DNA of 64,000 nucleotides from NCBI RefSeq assembly GCF_030694085.1, contig NZ_JAUXZE010000056.1:1-64000 (forward strand). The letters are read 5' to 3'. Below, piece by piece: positions 15,163 through 23,535 of this stretch. Below the pieces are notes generated by a model. That model was not told where the DNA came from and made no database searches. It worked only from the letters and a program-made list of their open reading frames with translations. Position 1 is the stretch's first letter, and every line of letters starts with the position of its first letter. Source of the DNA: Tabrizicola sp. Its GTDB lineage: Bacteria > Pseudomonadota > Alphaproteobacteria > Rhodobacterales > Rhodobacteraceae. A program made the position numbers and the translations under genes.

Positions 15163-15968
15163 AGAGGGCCCCCATCCTGCGCGGTTTCACACTGTTCTAC
15201 CTGCTGTTCCTCTACAGCCCGATCCTGCTGCTGCCGATCTTCGCTTTCAACGAAAGCAAGGTCATGGCATTCCCGCTCCAGGGCTTCACCCTGACCTGGT
15301 TCGTCGAGATGGCCTCGGACCAGAACCTGCGCAATGCCGCGAAGAACAGCCTGATCATCGCGCTTTCGGTCGCAACCTTGTCTACCGTTCTTGGCATCTT
15401 TGCGGCTCGGGCGAGCGTGCGATATCGGTTTCCTGGCAAGGCCCCGCTGATGTCAATGATCATGCTGCCCCTTGTCCTGCCCGAAATGATCGTGGCGATG
15501 GCGCTTCTGGTCGTGCTGTTGTCGCTGAACATTCCGCTGTCGCTTTTCACCGTGATCCTGGGACAGGTGCTGATCTGCACGCCTTTCGCCGTGGCGATCC
15601 TGACCTCGGCCTTCCAGTCGCTTGACCGCTCACTGGAAGAGGCGGCGCTGGACCTTGGCGAAACCCCCTGGTCGACCTTCCGCCTGATCATCCTGCCATT
15701 GGTCATGCCGGGGATCATGGCCAGCTTCCTGATCTGCTTCACCATCTCGTTCGACGAATTCATCATCGCGAACTTCCTTGGCTCGGGCCAGCCGATCCTG
15801 TCGGTCTACATCTTTGGCCAGTTCCGCTTTCCCGCCAAGGTGCCCTCGATGCTGGCGCTGGGGACGGTATTGGTCTGTTTCTCGATCATCCTGCTTGGCT
15901 TTGCCGAGTACATGCGCCGCCGTGGCATCGCCAAGGCCGGCGGTAAAGATTCCGGAGGCTTCCTGTGA
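15159..15968 (+). CDS. ABC transporter permease, PotC-type
   Basis: A 269-residue second permease. Six hydrophobic segments are seen, plus the EAA loop SLEEAALDLGETPWSTFRLIILPLVMPGI and a helix with the SFDEFIIANFLG motif common to PotC proteins. It overlaps the upstream permease by 4 bp (ATGA) and the ATPase gene by 4 bp (GTGA), so the three subunits are translationally coupled. It forms a heterodimer with the first permease. Confidence 0.9.
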   Translation: MKRAPILRGFTLFYLLFLYSPILLLPIFAFNESKVMAFPLQGFTLTWFVEMASDQNLRNAAKNSLIIALSVATLSTVLGIFAARASVRYRFPGKAPLMSMIMLPLVLPEMIVAMALLVVLLSLNIPLSLFTVILGQVLICTPFAVAILTSAFQSLDRSLEEAALDLGETPWSTFRLIILPLVMPGIMASFLICFTISFDEFIIANFLGSGQPILSVYIFGQFRFPAKVPSMLALGTVLVCFSIILLGFAEYMRRRGIAKAGGKDSGGFL

Positions 15969-17065
15969 CCTTTTCCGATGACCGTCCGACGATGATCGAG
16001 TTCAAGGACGTCCACAAGTATTACGGCGACTACCACGCGTTGCGGGGGATCAACGGCTCGATCAGGGCCGGTGAGTTCTTCTCCTTGCTGGGGCCATCCG
16101 GCTGCGGCAAGACCACGCTTCTGCGCACCATCGCCGGGTTCGAGGACATCTCCTCGGGCGTGATCATGATCGACGGCAAGGACATGGTCGGCGTGGCCGC
16201 CAACGTGCGTCCGACCAACATGGTGTTCCAAAGCTACGCGATCTTCCCGCACATGACCGTCGAGGAAAACGTCGGCTTCGGCCTGCGCAAGGACCCCCGG
16301 TCGAAGGAAGACAAGGCCAGGGCCGTCGCCGAGGCGCTGGAGATGGTCGGCCTCAAGGGCTTTGGCAAGCGGGCCGCCCATGCGCTGTCAGGCGGCCAGC
16401 GGCAACGCGTGGCGCTGGCCCGCGCGCTGATCCTGAAGCCCAAGGTGCTGCTCCTCGATGAACCGCTCAGCGCGCTCGACAAGAAGATGCGCGAACACAT
16501 GCAGGTCGAACTCATCAAGCTCCAGCGTCAGGTCGGGATCACCTTCATCCTGGTCACCCATGACCAGGAAGAGGCGCTGGTCATGTCCGACCGAATCGCG
16601 GTGATGTTCGAGGGCGAGATCGCCCAGCTTGCCGACCCCGAGACGCTGTATCGCCGCCCGGCGACCCGGAAGGTCGCGGATTTCATCGGCACAATGAACT
16701 TCATCCCCGCCGAGATCCTGTCGGAATCCGGCGATGCTGTCGAAGTCGAGGCCAAGGGCCTTGGCCGCGTGGCCCTGGACATCGCCCAGGCCCCCGCCAA
16801 GACCGGCGAGACTCCGGTTGTCGGCCTCCGTCCCGAAACGCTCACGCTCCTCTACGACGACCAGAAGGCACCCGAGCGGGAGACCGACGGCGTGATCGAC
16901 GAAGTCATCTACTTCGGCGACATGACCTATTACGACGTCTACCTCGGCGGCACCGATGTCGAAGTGCGGCTGTCGATGCGCAATGTTCCGGGTCGCCCGG
17001 TCCTTGATGTCGGCACCAAGGTCCGCGTCGCCTGGAGCCCCTCTGCTCTGGTCCTCTTCCGCTAG
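15965..17065 (+). CDS. ABC transporter ATP-binding protein, PotA-type
   Basis: A 366-residue ATPase starting at GTG 15965 inside the previous stop. Visible motifs: Walker A GPSGCGKTT, Q-loop VFQSYAIFPHMTV, signature LSGGQRQRVALARAL, Walker B VLLLDEPLSALD, H-loop LVTHDQEEAL. A C-terminal TOBE regulatory domain (about 280-366) is present, as in PotA/CUT1 proteins. The operon has two permeases and an ATPase but no periplasmic binding-protein gene on either side, so the binding protein must be supplied from another locus. Confidence 0.92.
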   Translation: MTFSDDRPTMIEFKDVHKYYGDYHALRGINGSIRAGEFFSLLGPSGCGKTTLLRTIAGFEDISSGVIMIDGKDMVGVAANVRPTNMVFQSYAIFPHMTVEENVGFGLRKDPRSKEDKARAVAEALEMVGLKGFGKRAAHALSGGQRQRVALARALILKPKVLLLDEPLSALDKKMREHMQVELIKLQRQVGITFILVTHDQEEALVMSDRIAVMFEGEIAQLADPETLYRRPATRKVADFIGTMNFIPAEILSESGDAVEVEAKGLGRVALDIAQAPAKTGETPVVGLRPETLTLLYDDQKAPERETDGVIDEVIYFGDMTYYDVYLGGTDVEVRLSMRNVPGRPVLDVGTKVRVAWSPSALVLFR

Positions 17066-17073
17066 CCAAGCCC

Positions 17074-17095
17074 GCCCCGGCCTCCGAGCCGGGGC
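17074..17095 (+). terminator. Possible terminator hairpin after the PotBCA-type operon
   Basis: An 8-bp stem GCCCCGGC/GCCGGGGC around CTCCGA, 9 bp after the ATPase stop. No T-run follows, so termination strength is uncertain. Confidence 0.45.
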
Positions 17096-17161
17096 CTCCA
17101 CCGATCAGAACCGCATGTCTTCTTGCTGCGACGGCGGCTCTGGCTGTGTCGCGGGGAAGAC

Positions 17162-17737
17162 CTAGTGGGTCTCGTCTTCCTCGCAGGCCATGTAGTCGTC
17201 AAAGACCCAGCCGACGACATTGTCGCCAGCCCACTTTTCGACATAGATCCATTGCTTGCCCTGATGCGACCTTTGCGCGATGGCCCGCACCACCGTTCCG
17301 TTGCGCAGGGTGGCAAAGATCTCGCCGCCGGGGTCGGCGCGGGCGTTCAGGGGCGTGCCGGTCGGATCGGCAACCGTGCAGGCGACAGTGGTCGCCGTGC
17401 CGTTTGCAAAGGGCACCTCGGGCAGCGCCCGCGTCGTGCCTGCGCAATCAAGGTAGCTGCCAAAGACCCAGGCCCCGTCGAAGTCGGTCGCCAGCTCTCC
17501 GTCGTGAAAGCGTTCCACCAGCGCCCAAAGCTTGCCGTCGACCTCGCGATGCTCGACGAACATCAGTTTCGTCCCGTTCCTGGTCGAACCGACGACGGGG
17601 CCGTTTGGCGATAGCCGGATGTTCAGGGGCGTGCCGGTCGGATCGGCCACCGTGCAGACCGGTGCCCCGCCGCAGGCCAGCGCCACCCCTGCCGTCGCCA
17701 GCAGGAAAAGGGGGAAGCCAAGATACCGAAGGCGCAT
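17162..17737 (-). CDS. Secreted protein with two bacterial SH3 domains
   Basis: A 191-residue exported protein. A signal peptide (RLRYLGFPLFLLATAGVALA) ends at an ALA-C site; the -3 residue is Ala rather than Leu, so signal peptidase I cleavage is more likely than lipidation. Two SH3-like repeats follow, each beginning CTVADPTGTPLN(I/A)R (about 28 and 119), typical of SH3b domains that bind cell-wall or peptide ligands. The repeats are almost identical in DNA at their starts, showing an internal duplication. Function is otherwise unknown; it stands alone. Confidence 0.82.
   Translation of the reverse strand: MRLRYLGFPLFLLATAGVALACGGAPVCTVADPTGTPLNIRLSPNGPVVGSTRNGTKLMFVEHREVDGKLWALVERFHDGELATDFDGAWVFGSYLDCAGTTRALPEVPFANGTATTVACTVADPTGTPLNARADPGGEIFATLRNGTVVRAIAQRSHQGKQWIYVEKWAGDNVVGWVFDDYMACEEDETH
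17347..17657 (-). repeat. Intragenic duplication in the SH3 gene
   Basis: A 36-bp segment (starting TTCAGGGGCGTGCCGGTCGG on the plus strand, at about 17347 and about 17622) is repeated with one mismatch, encoding the start of each SH3 domain. Identity this high at third codon positions implies recent duplication or gene conversion. Confidence 0.8.
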
Positions 17738-17974
17738 GTCCAGATCCTTTCAAGGGCGACGTCAGGTCCGCACTCTGCCTGTCCGCAGGGCGTCTGTCAC
17801 CTCAGGACTCCCTGACCGGAGGTGTCAGCCGGTCGGGCCAAGCGAGTGTCTTGGGTGTCCGCTTCGACCGCTGGGGAAGGCGGCCGGAAATGGCGAGAAA
17901 CCCGGCCAGAACACATCTTAACAATTCCTGAACGCCCGCGGCCAACCCATTGATTTCAGGGCGTTGATCGGCTT

Positions 17975-17989
17975 TGTCCACCGTGGACA
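17975..17989. repeat. Palindrome TGTCCACCGTGGACA, copy 1
   Basis: A 7+1+7 perfect inverted repeat just downstream of the TetR-gene stop. The identical 17-bp context TTGTCCACCGTGGACAC recurs at 58674-58690 after another minus-strand gene. The rest of the 260-bp interval 17738-17996 holds no supported gene. Confidence 0.6.
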
Positions 17990-17996
17990 CCTGCCG

Positions 17997-18608
17997 TCAC
18001 CGATCCGGCGACAGAAGGCCCAGACCCCGCAGGTAGATCCCGATCCCGGTCTCCAGCAAGTCCTCCGCCGGCCAGGGCTGCGGCCCGCCGTTCCCCCGAA
18101 GGAACAGTTCGACAACCCCGTGAGAGACCGCCCAGACATGGGCCGAGATCATGCTCGCCGGTGGCCGCCGCCCCTCTGGCAGCCCCTTCACCAGCGTCTC
18201 AGCCGCCCGGTCCATCGTCGCCCGCGCCTTGCCCGCGACCGAGGCAAGATCCGGGTGTTTCCCTGGTTGCAGCCCGCTTTCGAACATCGCCTGGTAGTGG
18301 CCCGGATATTTCCGGGCAAAGGCCAGATAGGCCCGTCCCGTCGCCTCGAAGGCTGCCAGCGGGGACGGCCGCCCCTCGTCGTAGGCATATTCAAGAAGGG
18401 CCGCGAAGATGTCGAACCCCTGCCGCGCGACCTCGGCCAGAAGCTCGTCCCGCCCCGCGAAGTGCCGGTAGACCGCCGCCGGGGTCACGTCGGCTGCCTT
18501 CGCCGCCTCGGACAGGGTAAAGCCCTGCGGCCCCTTCTCGGCGATCAGCGTCAAAGCCGCCTCGACCAGTGCCTGCCTCAGGTTGCCGTGATGATAGCCG
18601 CGCTTCAT
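17997..18608 (-). CDS. TetR/AcrR-family transcriptional regulator (WHG-type C-terminal domain)
   Basis: A 203-residue regulator. The N-terminal helix-turn-helix is clear (LRQALVEAALTLIAEKGPQGFTLSEAAKAADVTPAAVYRHFAGRDELLAEVA, about 10-60). The C-terminal ligand-binding part contains VWAVSHGVVELFLRG, matching the TetR_C WHG-type domain. The ATG overlaps the ppk2 stop by one base (TGATG), so it is translated with ppk2 from the same transcript. Regulation of its own operon is plausible but no operator was found. The ORF-track extension into ppk2 is not needed. Confidence 0.9.
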   Translation of the reverse strand: MKRGYHHGNLRQALVEAALTLIAEKGPQGFTLSEAAKAADVTPAAVYRHFAGRDELLAEVARQGFDIFAALLEYAYDEGRPSPLAAFEATGRAYLAFARKYPGHYQAMFESGLQPGKHPDLASVAGKARATMDRAAETLVKGLPEGRRPPASMISAHVWAVSHGVVELFLRGNGGPQPWPAEDLLETGIGIYLRGLGLLSPDR

Positions 18609-19477
18609 CAGCCCTTCCGAAGCTTCGGTCCGCCGCAGATATTGCCGTCGATCTTGCCGATGGCCGCCGCATCCTTCCCGGGATAGTCCACCGACCCCAG
18701 AATCGTCTGGATCGCGGCAATCCGCGCGCGCTTCTTGTCGTCGGACAGGATCACCGTCCAGGGAGCATGTCTGAAGTGGGTCTTTTCCATCGTCTCGTCG
18801 ATAGCCGCGCAGTAGTCGTCCCACTTTGCCAGCCCGTCGACGTCGATCTGGGACAGTTTCCACTGCTTCAGAAGGTCTCCCTCGCGGTCGAGAAAGCGCT
18901 TCAACTGCTCGGCCCGACCGACCTCCAGCCAGATCTTCAGAAAGATGATCCCTTCATCGGCGATCATCTGCTCGAATTCGGGGAGTTGCTTGAAAAACTT
19001 CGCTCGCTCCTCGGGTTTGCAGAAGCCGAAAACGTGCTCGATCATCGCGCGGTTGTACCAGCTGCGGTCATAGAGGGCGACTTCGCCCTTGGCTGGGAAC
19101 CAGTCGACGTAACGCTGGAAATACCATTGCTGGCTTTCCCGCTCGGTCGGCTTCGACAGGGCGACGACATAGGCCTGCCGGGGGTTCATGTTTTCCGTCA
19201 CCGCCTTGATCGTCCCGCCCTTGCCGGCAGCATCGCGGCCCTCGAAGACGACGATCAGCCGTTTTCCGCTGGCTTTCAGACCCGCTTGCATCTTGGCAAG
19301 TTCGATCTGCAGCGCCTCCATCTGACGCTCGTACTCCTTGCCCTTCATCTCCTCCCGGTAGGGGTAGGAGGCGGTCATGATCTCGTCCTTGCCTGCGGTC
19401 TCGATCGCCTTGCGCACTTCGTTCGGTGCGCCTTCGCGGAAGTAGCGGCTGATCGCGCCGTCGAAGGGTAGGGTCAT
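18608..19477 (-). CDS. ppk2: Polyphosphate kinase 2
   Basis: A 289-residue P-loop kinase that transfers phosphate between polyphosphate and nucleoside di/monophosphates in the cytosol. Hallmarks: Walker [22 protein letters not shown] (about 80-100), Walker B-like [11 protein letters not shown], and the lid region [21 protein letters not shown]. One-domain length fits the PPK2 class with a single kinase domain. It uses ATG 19477 preceded by AAGGAGG on the minus strand. One-base overlap with the downstream TetR gene. Confidence 0.95.
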   Translation of the reverse strand: MTLPFDGAISRYFREGAPNEVRKAIETAGKDEIMTASYPYREEMKGKEYERQMEALQIELAKMQAGLKASGKRLIVVFEGRDAAGKGGTIKAVTENMNPRQAYVVALSKPTERESQQWYFQRYVDWFPAKGEVALYDRSWYNRAMIEHVFGFCKPEERAKFFKQLPEFEQMIADEGIIFLKIWLEVGRAEQLKRFLDREGDLLKQWKLSQIDVDGLAKWDDYCAAIDETMEKTHFRHAPWTVILSDDKKRARIAAIQTILGSVDYPGKDAAAIGKIDGNICGGPKLRKG

Positions 19478-19520
19478 CTGAATCCTCCTTACATCGCGGC
19501 CAGTATGGCGATTGGCCAGG

Positions 19521-20453
19521 TCAGCGCAATGCAGCGCGAAGGGTCGCTGCGATGACCTCGTCGGCGTGAGCGTGATGCGGCATGTGGCCCGCGCCGGGGA
19601 TCACGGTCAGTCTGGAGTTGGGGAGGAGCTTCGAGACCGGCTGCGAGTGGATGTGCAGGGGCACGATGGTGTCCTCGGTGCCGTGGATCATCTCGACCGG
19701 CAGGGTCAGCGTGGGATAGCGCGGCTCCATCGTCATCAGCTCGGCGCGCAGGGCGTTCACCTGCGCGACATTGGCGGCCAGGGTCTCGCGCCGCAGGGTG
19801 AGCGGGGTGCCGATGAAGTTGTCATAGCCGGGCGGGACCGGGTCCGGGGCAAAGACGGCGTCGATCGCCTTGCGGACGTAACTGTCAGGCACGAAGGCCG
19901 AGGCAAGCGGGATCGCCACCGCCCGACCGACCGCGTTGTCGGTGGCGCGGTACCAGATGTCCAGCTTGCCCGGCCAGGGCATCGAGGGGCTTGCGACCAG
20001 AACCAACGCCTTTGGCCCACCGTCCAGCGCCCAGGCAAGTGCGACGGCCCCGCCGTAGCTTTGGCCCAGCACAATGGGCTCCGTAACGCCCAGCTGTGCG
20101 ACGCCCGACTTGATGAAACGGGCCTGGGCCAGAAGACTGGTTTCGTCCAGTGCATCAGAGTGGCCAAGGCCTGGGCGGTCCACCACGGTCACACGGAAGC
20201 GGTCGGCCAATCGGTCACGCAAGCCGAACGTCAGGTCGCGCAAGGACCCGCTGGCACCGTGGATCATAATCAGATCGGGGCCCTGGCCTGTCATCTCATA
20301 ATGCAGGCGCTTGCCGTCCACGGTCACGAACGACCCCGAGGGAGGATGGGCCGCCTCAGCCGTTGCCTCGCGCGCGGCGGCCCGCCAGTGGGTGACACCG
20401 GCCAGGGCCGCGACGGCGATGAGGAAGCTAGCGGCCAATCTCTTCAATGTCAT
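19521..20453 (-). CDS. Alpha/beta hydrolase, membrane-anchored or secreted
   Basis: 310 residues from ATG 20453. An N-terminal hydrophobic segment ([21 protein letters not shown]) suggests a signal anchor. The hydrolase core shows oxyanion-site IHGASG, nucleophile elbow GQSYGG (Ser), acid HGTEDTIVP and catalytic GAGHMPHH. The substrate is unknown; such folds include esterases and haloperoxidase-like enzymes. The start overlaps the end of metA by 26 bp, so it is likely in the metA transcript, with no obvious metabolic link. Confidence 0.85.
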   Translation of the reverse strand: MTLKRLAASFLIAVAALAGVTHWRAAAREATAEAAHPPSGSFVTVDGKRLHYEMTGQGPDLIMIHGASGSLRDLTFGLRDRLADRFRVTVVDRPGLGHSDALDETSLLAQARFIKSGVAQLGVTEPIVLGQSYGGAVALAWALDGGPKALVLVASPSMPWPGKLDIWYRATDNAVGRAVAIPLASAFVPDSYVRKAIDAVFAPDPVPPGYDNFIGTPLTLRRETLAANVAQVNALRAELMTMEPRYPTLTLPVEMIHGTEDTIVPLHIHSQPVSKLLPNSRLTVIPGAGHMPHHAHADEVIAATLRAALR

Positions 20454-21345
20454 AGGGCGTGGACTGATAGATCTCGTTGATCCAGTTGCCATATAGCAGG
20501 TGGGCGTGGCTTCGCCAGCGATTGAGCGGCGGCATCGCGGGGTTGTCATCGGGGTAGTAGTTCAAGGGCACGTTGATCGGCGTGCCGTTGGCGACGTCGC
20601 GGTCGTACTCCTGCTTCAGCGTATCGCTGTCATATTCGAAGTGGTTGAAGATATAGAGCGCGCGGTGGGCCGTATCTTCGACCAGACAGGGGCCGACCTC
20701 ATCGCTGCCAAGCAGGGTCTTCAGGCCGGGGGCGGCGTCGATTTCGGCCTGTTTCATCTCGGTCCAGCGGCTGACGGGGATCACGAAATCGTCCGAGAAC
20801 CCGCGCAGGTAGGGCGAGGTCGGGCACAGGTTCTGGTGGCGGAAGCAGCCGAAGGCCTTGGCGGGCAGCATGTGCTTCTTCACGCCGTGGAAATGGTTGA
20901 TCATCGCCATCCCGCCCCAGCAGACGCCGAAGGTGGACTGCACGTTGGTCTGGGTCCAGTCCATGACCTCGCACAGCTCGTCCCAGTAGGTGACGTCCTC
21001 GAAGTCCAGATGCTCGATGGGAGCGCCGGTGATGATCAGACCGTCGAACTTCTCGGCCTTCACCTCCTGGAACGGACGGTAGAAGGTCGCCATGTGTTCG
21101 GCTGCGGTGTTCTTTGTCGTGTGTTCGGACATGCGGATCAGCTGCAGGTCGATCTGCAGCGGCGTGGCCCCGATCAGCCGGGCGAACTGGTTTTCCGTCT
21201 GGATCTTCTTCGGCATCAGGTTGAGAAGCCCGATCCGCAGGGGCCGGATGTCCTGATGCGCGGCGCGGGTGGGCGACATGACCATGACGCCCTCGGACCG
21301 CAGCACGTCATAGGCGGGCAGGGTTTCGGGAAGCGTGATGGGCAT
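20428..21345 (-). CDS. metA: Homoserine O-acyltransferase MetA, predicted acetyl-CoA-specific
   Basis: A 305-residue enzyme of the first committed step to methionine, activating homoserine with an acyl group. Catalytic residues align with family numbering: Cys142 in FGVCWGG, His235 and Glu237 in NHFEYD. Residue 111, the published acyl-CoA selector, is Glu (GAPIEHLDF); E. coli succinyltransferase has Gly there, and Glu is associated with acetyl-CoA use. So this is probably homoserine O-acetyltransferase despite the MetA fold. The 60-bp region upstream shows no recognisable SAM riboswitch. Confidence 0.94.
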   Translation of the reverse strand: MPITLPETLPAYDVLRSEGVMVMSPTRAAHQDIRPLRIGLLNLMPKKIQTENQFARLIGATPLQIDLQLIRMSEHTTKNTAAEHMATFYRPFQEVKAEKFDGLIITGAPIEHLDFEDVTYWDELCEVMDWTQTNVQSTFGVCWGGMAMINHFHGVKKHMLPAKAFGCFRHQNLCPTSPYLRGFSDDFVIPVSRWTEMKQAEIDAAPGLKTLLGSDEVGPCLVEDTAHRALYIFNHFEYDSDTLKQEYDRDVANGTPINVPLNYYPDDNPAMPPLNRWRSHAHLLYGNWINEIYQSTPYDIEEIGR

Positions 21346-21405
21346 GGTCAGGGTCCTTGGGGCCAGAGGGCCAAGAGCTAGGGGTTTCGTGTCAGGGTTG
21401 CAAGG

Positions 21406-22263
21406 TTACGCCCGGTCAATGGCGCGGGTCATGAGGGCGTCGAAATCATGCGCACTGGCGACCTCTGCAACCTCCTCGGCCGTTACGGTCACGCCCCAGC
21501 GCGCCATGGCGGCATATCGCGGCTGGCGGTGGGCAAGGGCGCGGGCATAGGTCCAGCGGACGAAGTGGTCGGGATCGCAGCTTTCTTCGGTCACGGAATG
21601 GGTTGCACGGTATTCTTCCCACGCCGCATGAAGAAAGTGCGGCTGGTAGTACATCGGCTTTGGCGCGCGGTCGAAGCGGCGGACAAGCTCGGCCGTGTGG
21701 GCGTCCGAGCCCTTGATCCAGACCAGCAGCAGGGTTTCCGATAGCTGCTTCATCACCGGATCGGCGGGGTCCTCGGCCTCTACCACCTCGCAAATCGACC
21801 CAGAAGTGTCGCAGACGAAATTCGGGTAGCCGTAGATTTCCTCCGCACGCTCCATGAAGCGGGCGGTGTCCAGCGTCGCGGCCACTTCGGCAGCGCGATG
21901 CTGGTCTTGCCGCTTCATGTATTCGGCGAACGGCACGCCACCCTTGGCCGGGTCGCCGGGCTTGCCAAGGTAGGTGGAGAGGGGGGCCAGATTGTCGAAG
22001 GTGATGTTCGACGCGATGTAGACGCTGTCGGTCATCAGCAGTTCGCGCAAGAGCGGGACCTTCATCGCCTCGCGCTTGAAGTTGTCGGCGATGTATTCGC
22101 CCATGTAGCGCGTGCCGATCCGGTAATCGACCGAGTAATGGAACCAGTCGCCGTGGTCGCGCAGCAGGTTCGACAGGTAGGTCTTGCCCAGGCCGGACAT
22201 GCCGAACAGCATGACCCGCTTTCGGGGGGCCTTAAGATAGTCTGCACCGGACTGGTAGAGCAT
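21406..22263 (-). CDS. P-loop ATPase/nucleotide-binding protein of unknown role
   Basis: 285 residues with a clear Walker A (FGMSGLGKTYLSNLL, about 20-34) followed by a kinase-like domain; FVCDTSGSICEVVE may be the Walker B region. No membrane segment is seen. Family-level annotation is simply ATPase. It lies upstream of metA on the same strand with a 60-bp gap, so the two may share a transcript. I do not recognise a specific function. Confidence 0.75.
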   Translation of the reverse strand: MLYQSGADYLKAPRKRVMLFGMSGLGKTYLSNLLRDHGDWFHYSVDYRIGTRYMGEYIADNFKREAMKVPLLRELLMTDSVYIASNITFDNLAPLSTYLGKPGDPAKGGVPFAEYMKRQDQHRAAEVAATLDTARFMERAEEIYGYPNFVCDTSGSICEVVEAEDPADPVMKQLSETLLLVWIKGSDAHTAELVRRFDRAPKPMYYQPHFLHAAWEEYRATHSVTEESCDPDHFVRWTYARALAHRQPRYAAMARWGVTVTAEEVAEVASAHDFDALMTRAIDRA

Positions 22264-22317
22264 CGCGTCACCTCTCGCGGCCCGTGTTAGCCGCGCGTCA
22301 GAGGTTCCACAACGAAA

Positions 22318-22341
22318 AACCCCGCCACACTGGGCGGGGTT
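22318..22341 (-). terminator. Rho-independent terminator after the FadL-type porin gene
   Basis: A 9-bp stem AACCCCGCC/GGCGGGGTT with a 6-base loop. On the minus strand it is followed by TTTCGTT; the next gene (the P-loop ATPase) lies beyond it on the same strand. Confidence 0.82.
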
Positions 22342-22363
22342 GAACGGGGCGATGTGGCTGGGA

Positions 22364-23422
22364 TCAGAATGTGTAGCCGATCCGGATGCCGACGCCGACG
22401 CCGGAGTTACCGGTGAAGTTGCCGCTGATCACGTTGGTGGTCGCATCGCCGATGTCGACGTAGCGGATACCGCCGGTGACCTTCAGGTTGTCGCGGGTGT
22501 AGGTCGCGGCAAGGCCTATGCTGCGGAAGCCGTCGGTCGGGCCAAGGTTGCCGGTGATCTGGCCGTCGGACGGCTCGTATCCCAAGGTCACGGCCCCCGA
22601 CCAGGTTTCGTTGAAGCGGCGACCAATTCCGAGGTTATAGGTGATCCGGTCCTCGGGGTAGCTGACCAGCGGGATCGGGAGGGGATAGTTTGGCGGGTCG
22701 ATGACGAACGCGCTCCAATCGACCCAGCGGATTGAGCCAAACAGCAGCGTGTCCTTGGCGATGCCGGTCTGGAACTCAAGGTTCACCGACTGCGGGACCT
22801 CGGTTTCGAAACCTGCCGTGGGGGTGCCGTTCTCAACCGATTCAAGGCTGTGAGTGATGGCAGAGTTGTAGGTCAGTGCCACGCGCGCAGCGATCTCGGG
22901 TTTCTCCCAGGCCAAGCCTACTAGGTAACCCAGCTCGGAATCGTAGTTGGTGCTCATCACGTAGCCGGTGCCAAGTGCCACGTCGCCCTTGACCGTCTGG
23001 TAGCGCAGGCCACCGTAGATCGACACGTTGTTTTCGAACTTGTAGCGCAGCATGCCGGTCAGGGCCGAGGACCGAAGATCGGCGGTTGACCCGGCCAGAA
23101 GAGGATAGCCGGTACCGGAAGGATAGGCGATGTTCGCCCCGATCGGCTCATCCAGAACCATCGCGAAGTCGAGCTTGTCGCCGATGTCCATCTTGTAGCC
23201 AAGGCTCCAGCTGTTGAAGCTAGGCGACATGTCGCCCGACGACAGCGCCCCTCCACCAACGGTTCCACTGACGTCCGGCGAGAAGTGTCCGAAGCTGAGT
23301 TCGACGTAGCGGCCCTGTTCGAACAGGATCGCCACAGACTGCGCCGAGCGTTCAACACCACCTGCATATGCGCCGCTGGTGGCGGCAAGCATGGCTGCGG
23401 TGACCAATGCATAATGTTTCAT
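22364..23422 (-). CDS. OmpP1/FadL-family outer-membrane transporter
   Basis: About 352 residues from ATG 23422; an ATG three codons upstream (23431) is also possible. The signal peptide KHYALVTAAMLAATSGAYA is followed by the FadL-like opening GGVERSAQSVAILFEQG. It has many amphipathic beta strands and ends in IRIGYTF, the C-terminal aromatic signature for outer-membrane barrel insertion. The family moves hydrophobic compounds such as fatty acids across the outer membrane. A strong terminator follows. Confidence 0.9.
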   Translation of the reverse strand: MKHYALVTAAMLAATSGAYAGGVERSAQSVAILFEQGRYVELSFGHFSPDVSGTVGGGALSSGDMSPSFNSWSLGYKMDIGDKLDFAMVLDEPIGANIAYPSGTGYPLLAGSTADLRSSALTGMLRYKFENNVSIYGGLRYQTVKGDVALGTGYVMSTNYDSELGYLVGLAWEKPEIAARVALTYNSAITHSLESVENGTPTAGFETEVPQSVNLEFQTGIAKDTLLFGSIRWVDWSAFVIDPPNYPLPIPLVSYPEDRITYNLGIGRRFNETWSGAVTLGYEPSDGQITGNLGPTDGFRSIGLAATYTRDNLKVTGGIRYVDIGDATTNVISGNFTGNSGVGVGIRIGYTF

Positions 23423-23511
23423 GGTCCTCATCCCTGAATTGAATTCCCGACCCGGGAACTCCCCCTTAAATGCAGGCTAAGACCTGCGACATTTTGGGTC
23501 AATCAATGACG

Positions 23512-23535
23512 CCACGTCACGGTTTTGTGACGTGG
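23512..23535 (-). terminator. Hairpin at the end of the DMT-transporter gene
   Basis: A 9-bp perfect stem CCACGTCAC/GTGACGTGG with a 6-base loop. It overlaps the stop codon of the DMT gene. It lacks a T-run, so it may instead protect the 3' end or separate that gene from the fadL-type promoter. Confidence 0.4.

Noticed and set aside
17802-17990. 62-residue minus ORF downstream of the TetR gene
   Set aside because: Overlaps the palindromic repeat, has no ribosome-binding site and no similarity that I recognise.
21346-21405. Possible SAM riboswitch before metA
   Set aside because: The gap is only 60 bp and I could not match SAM-II conserved blocks or its pseudoknot.
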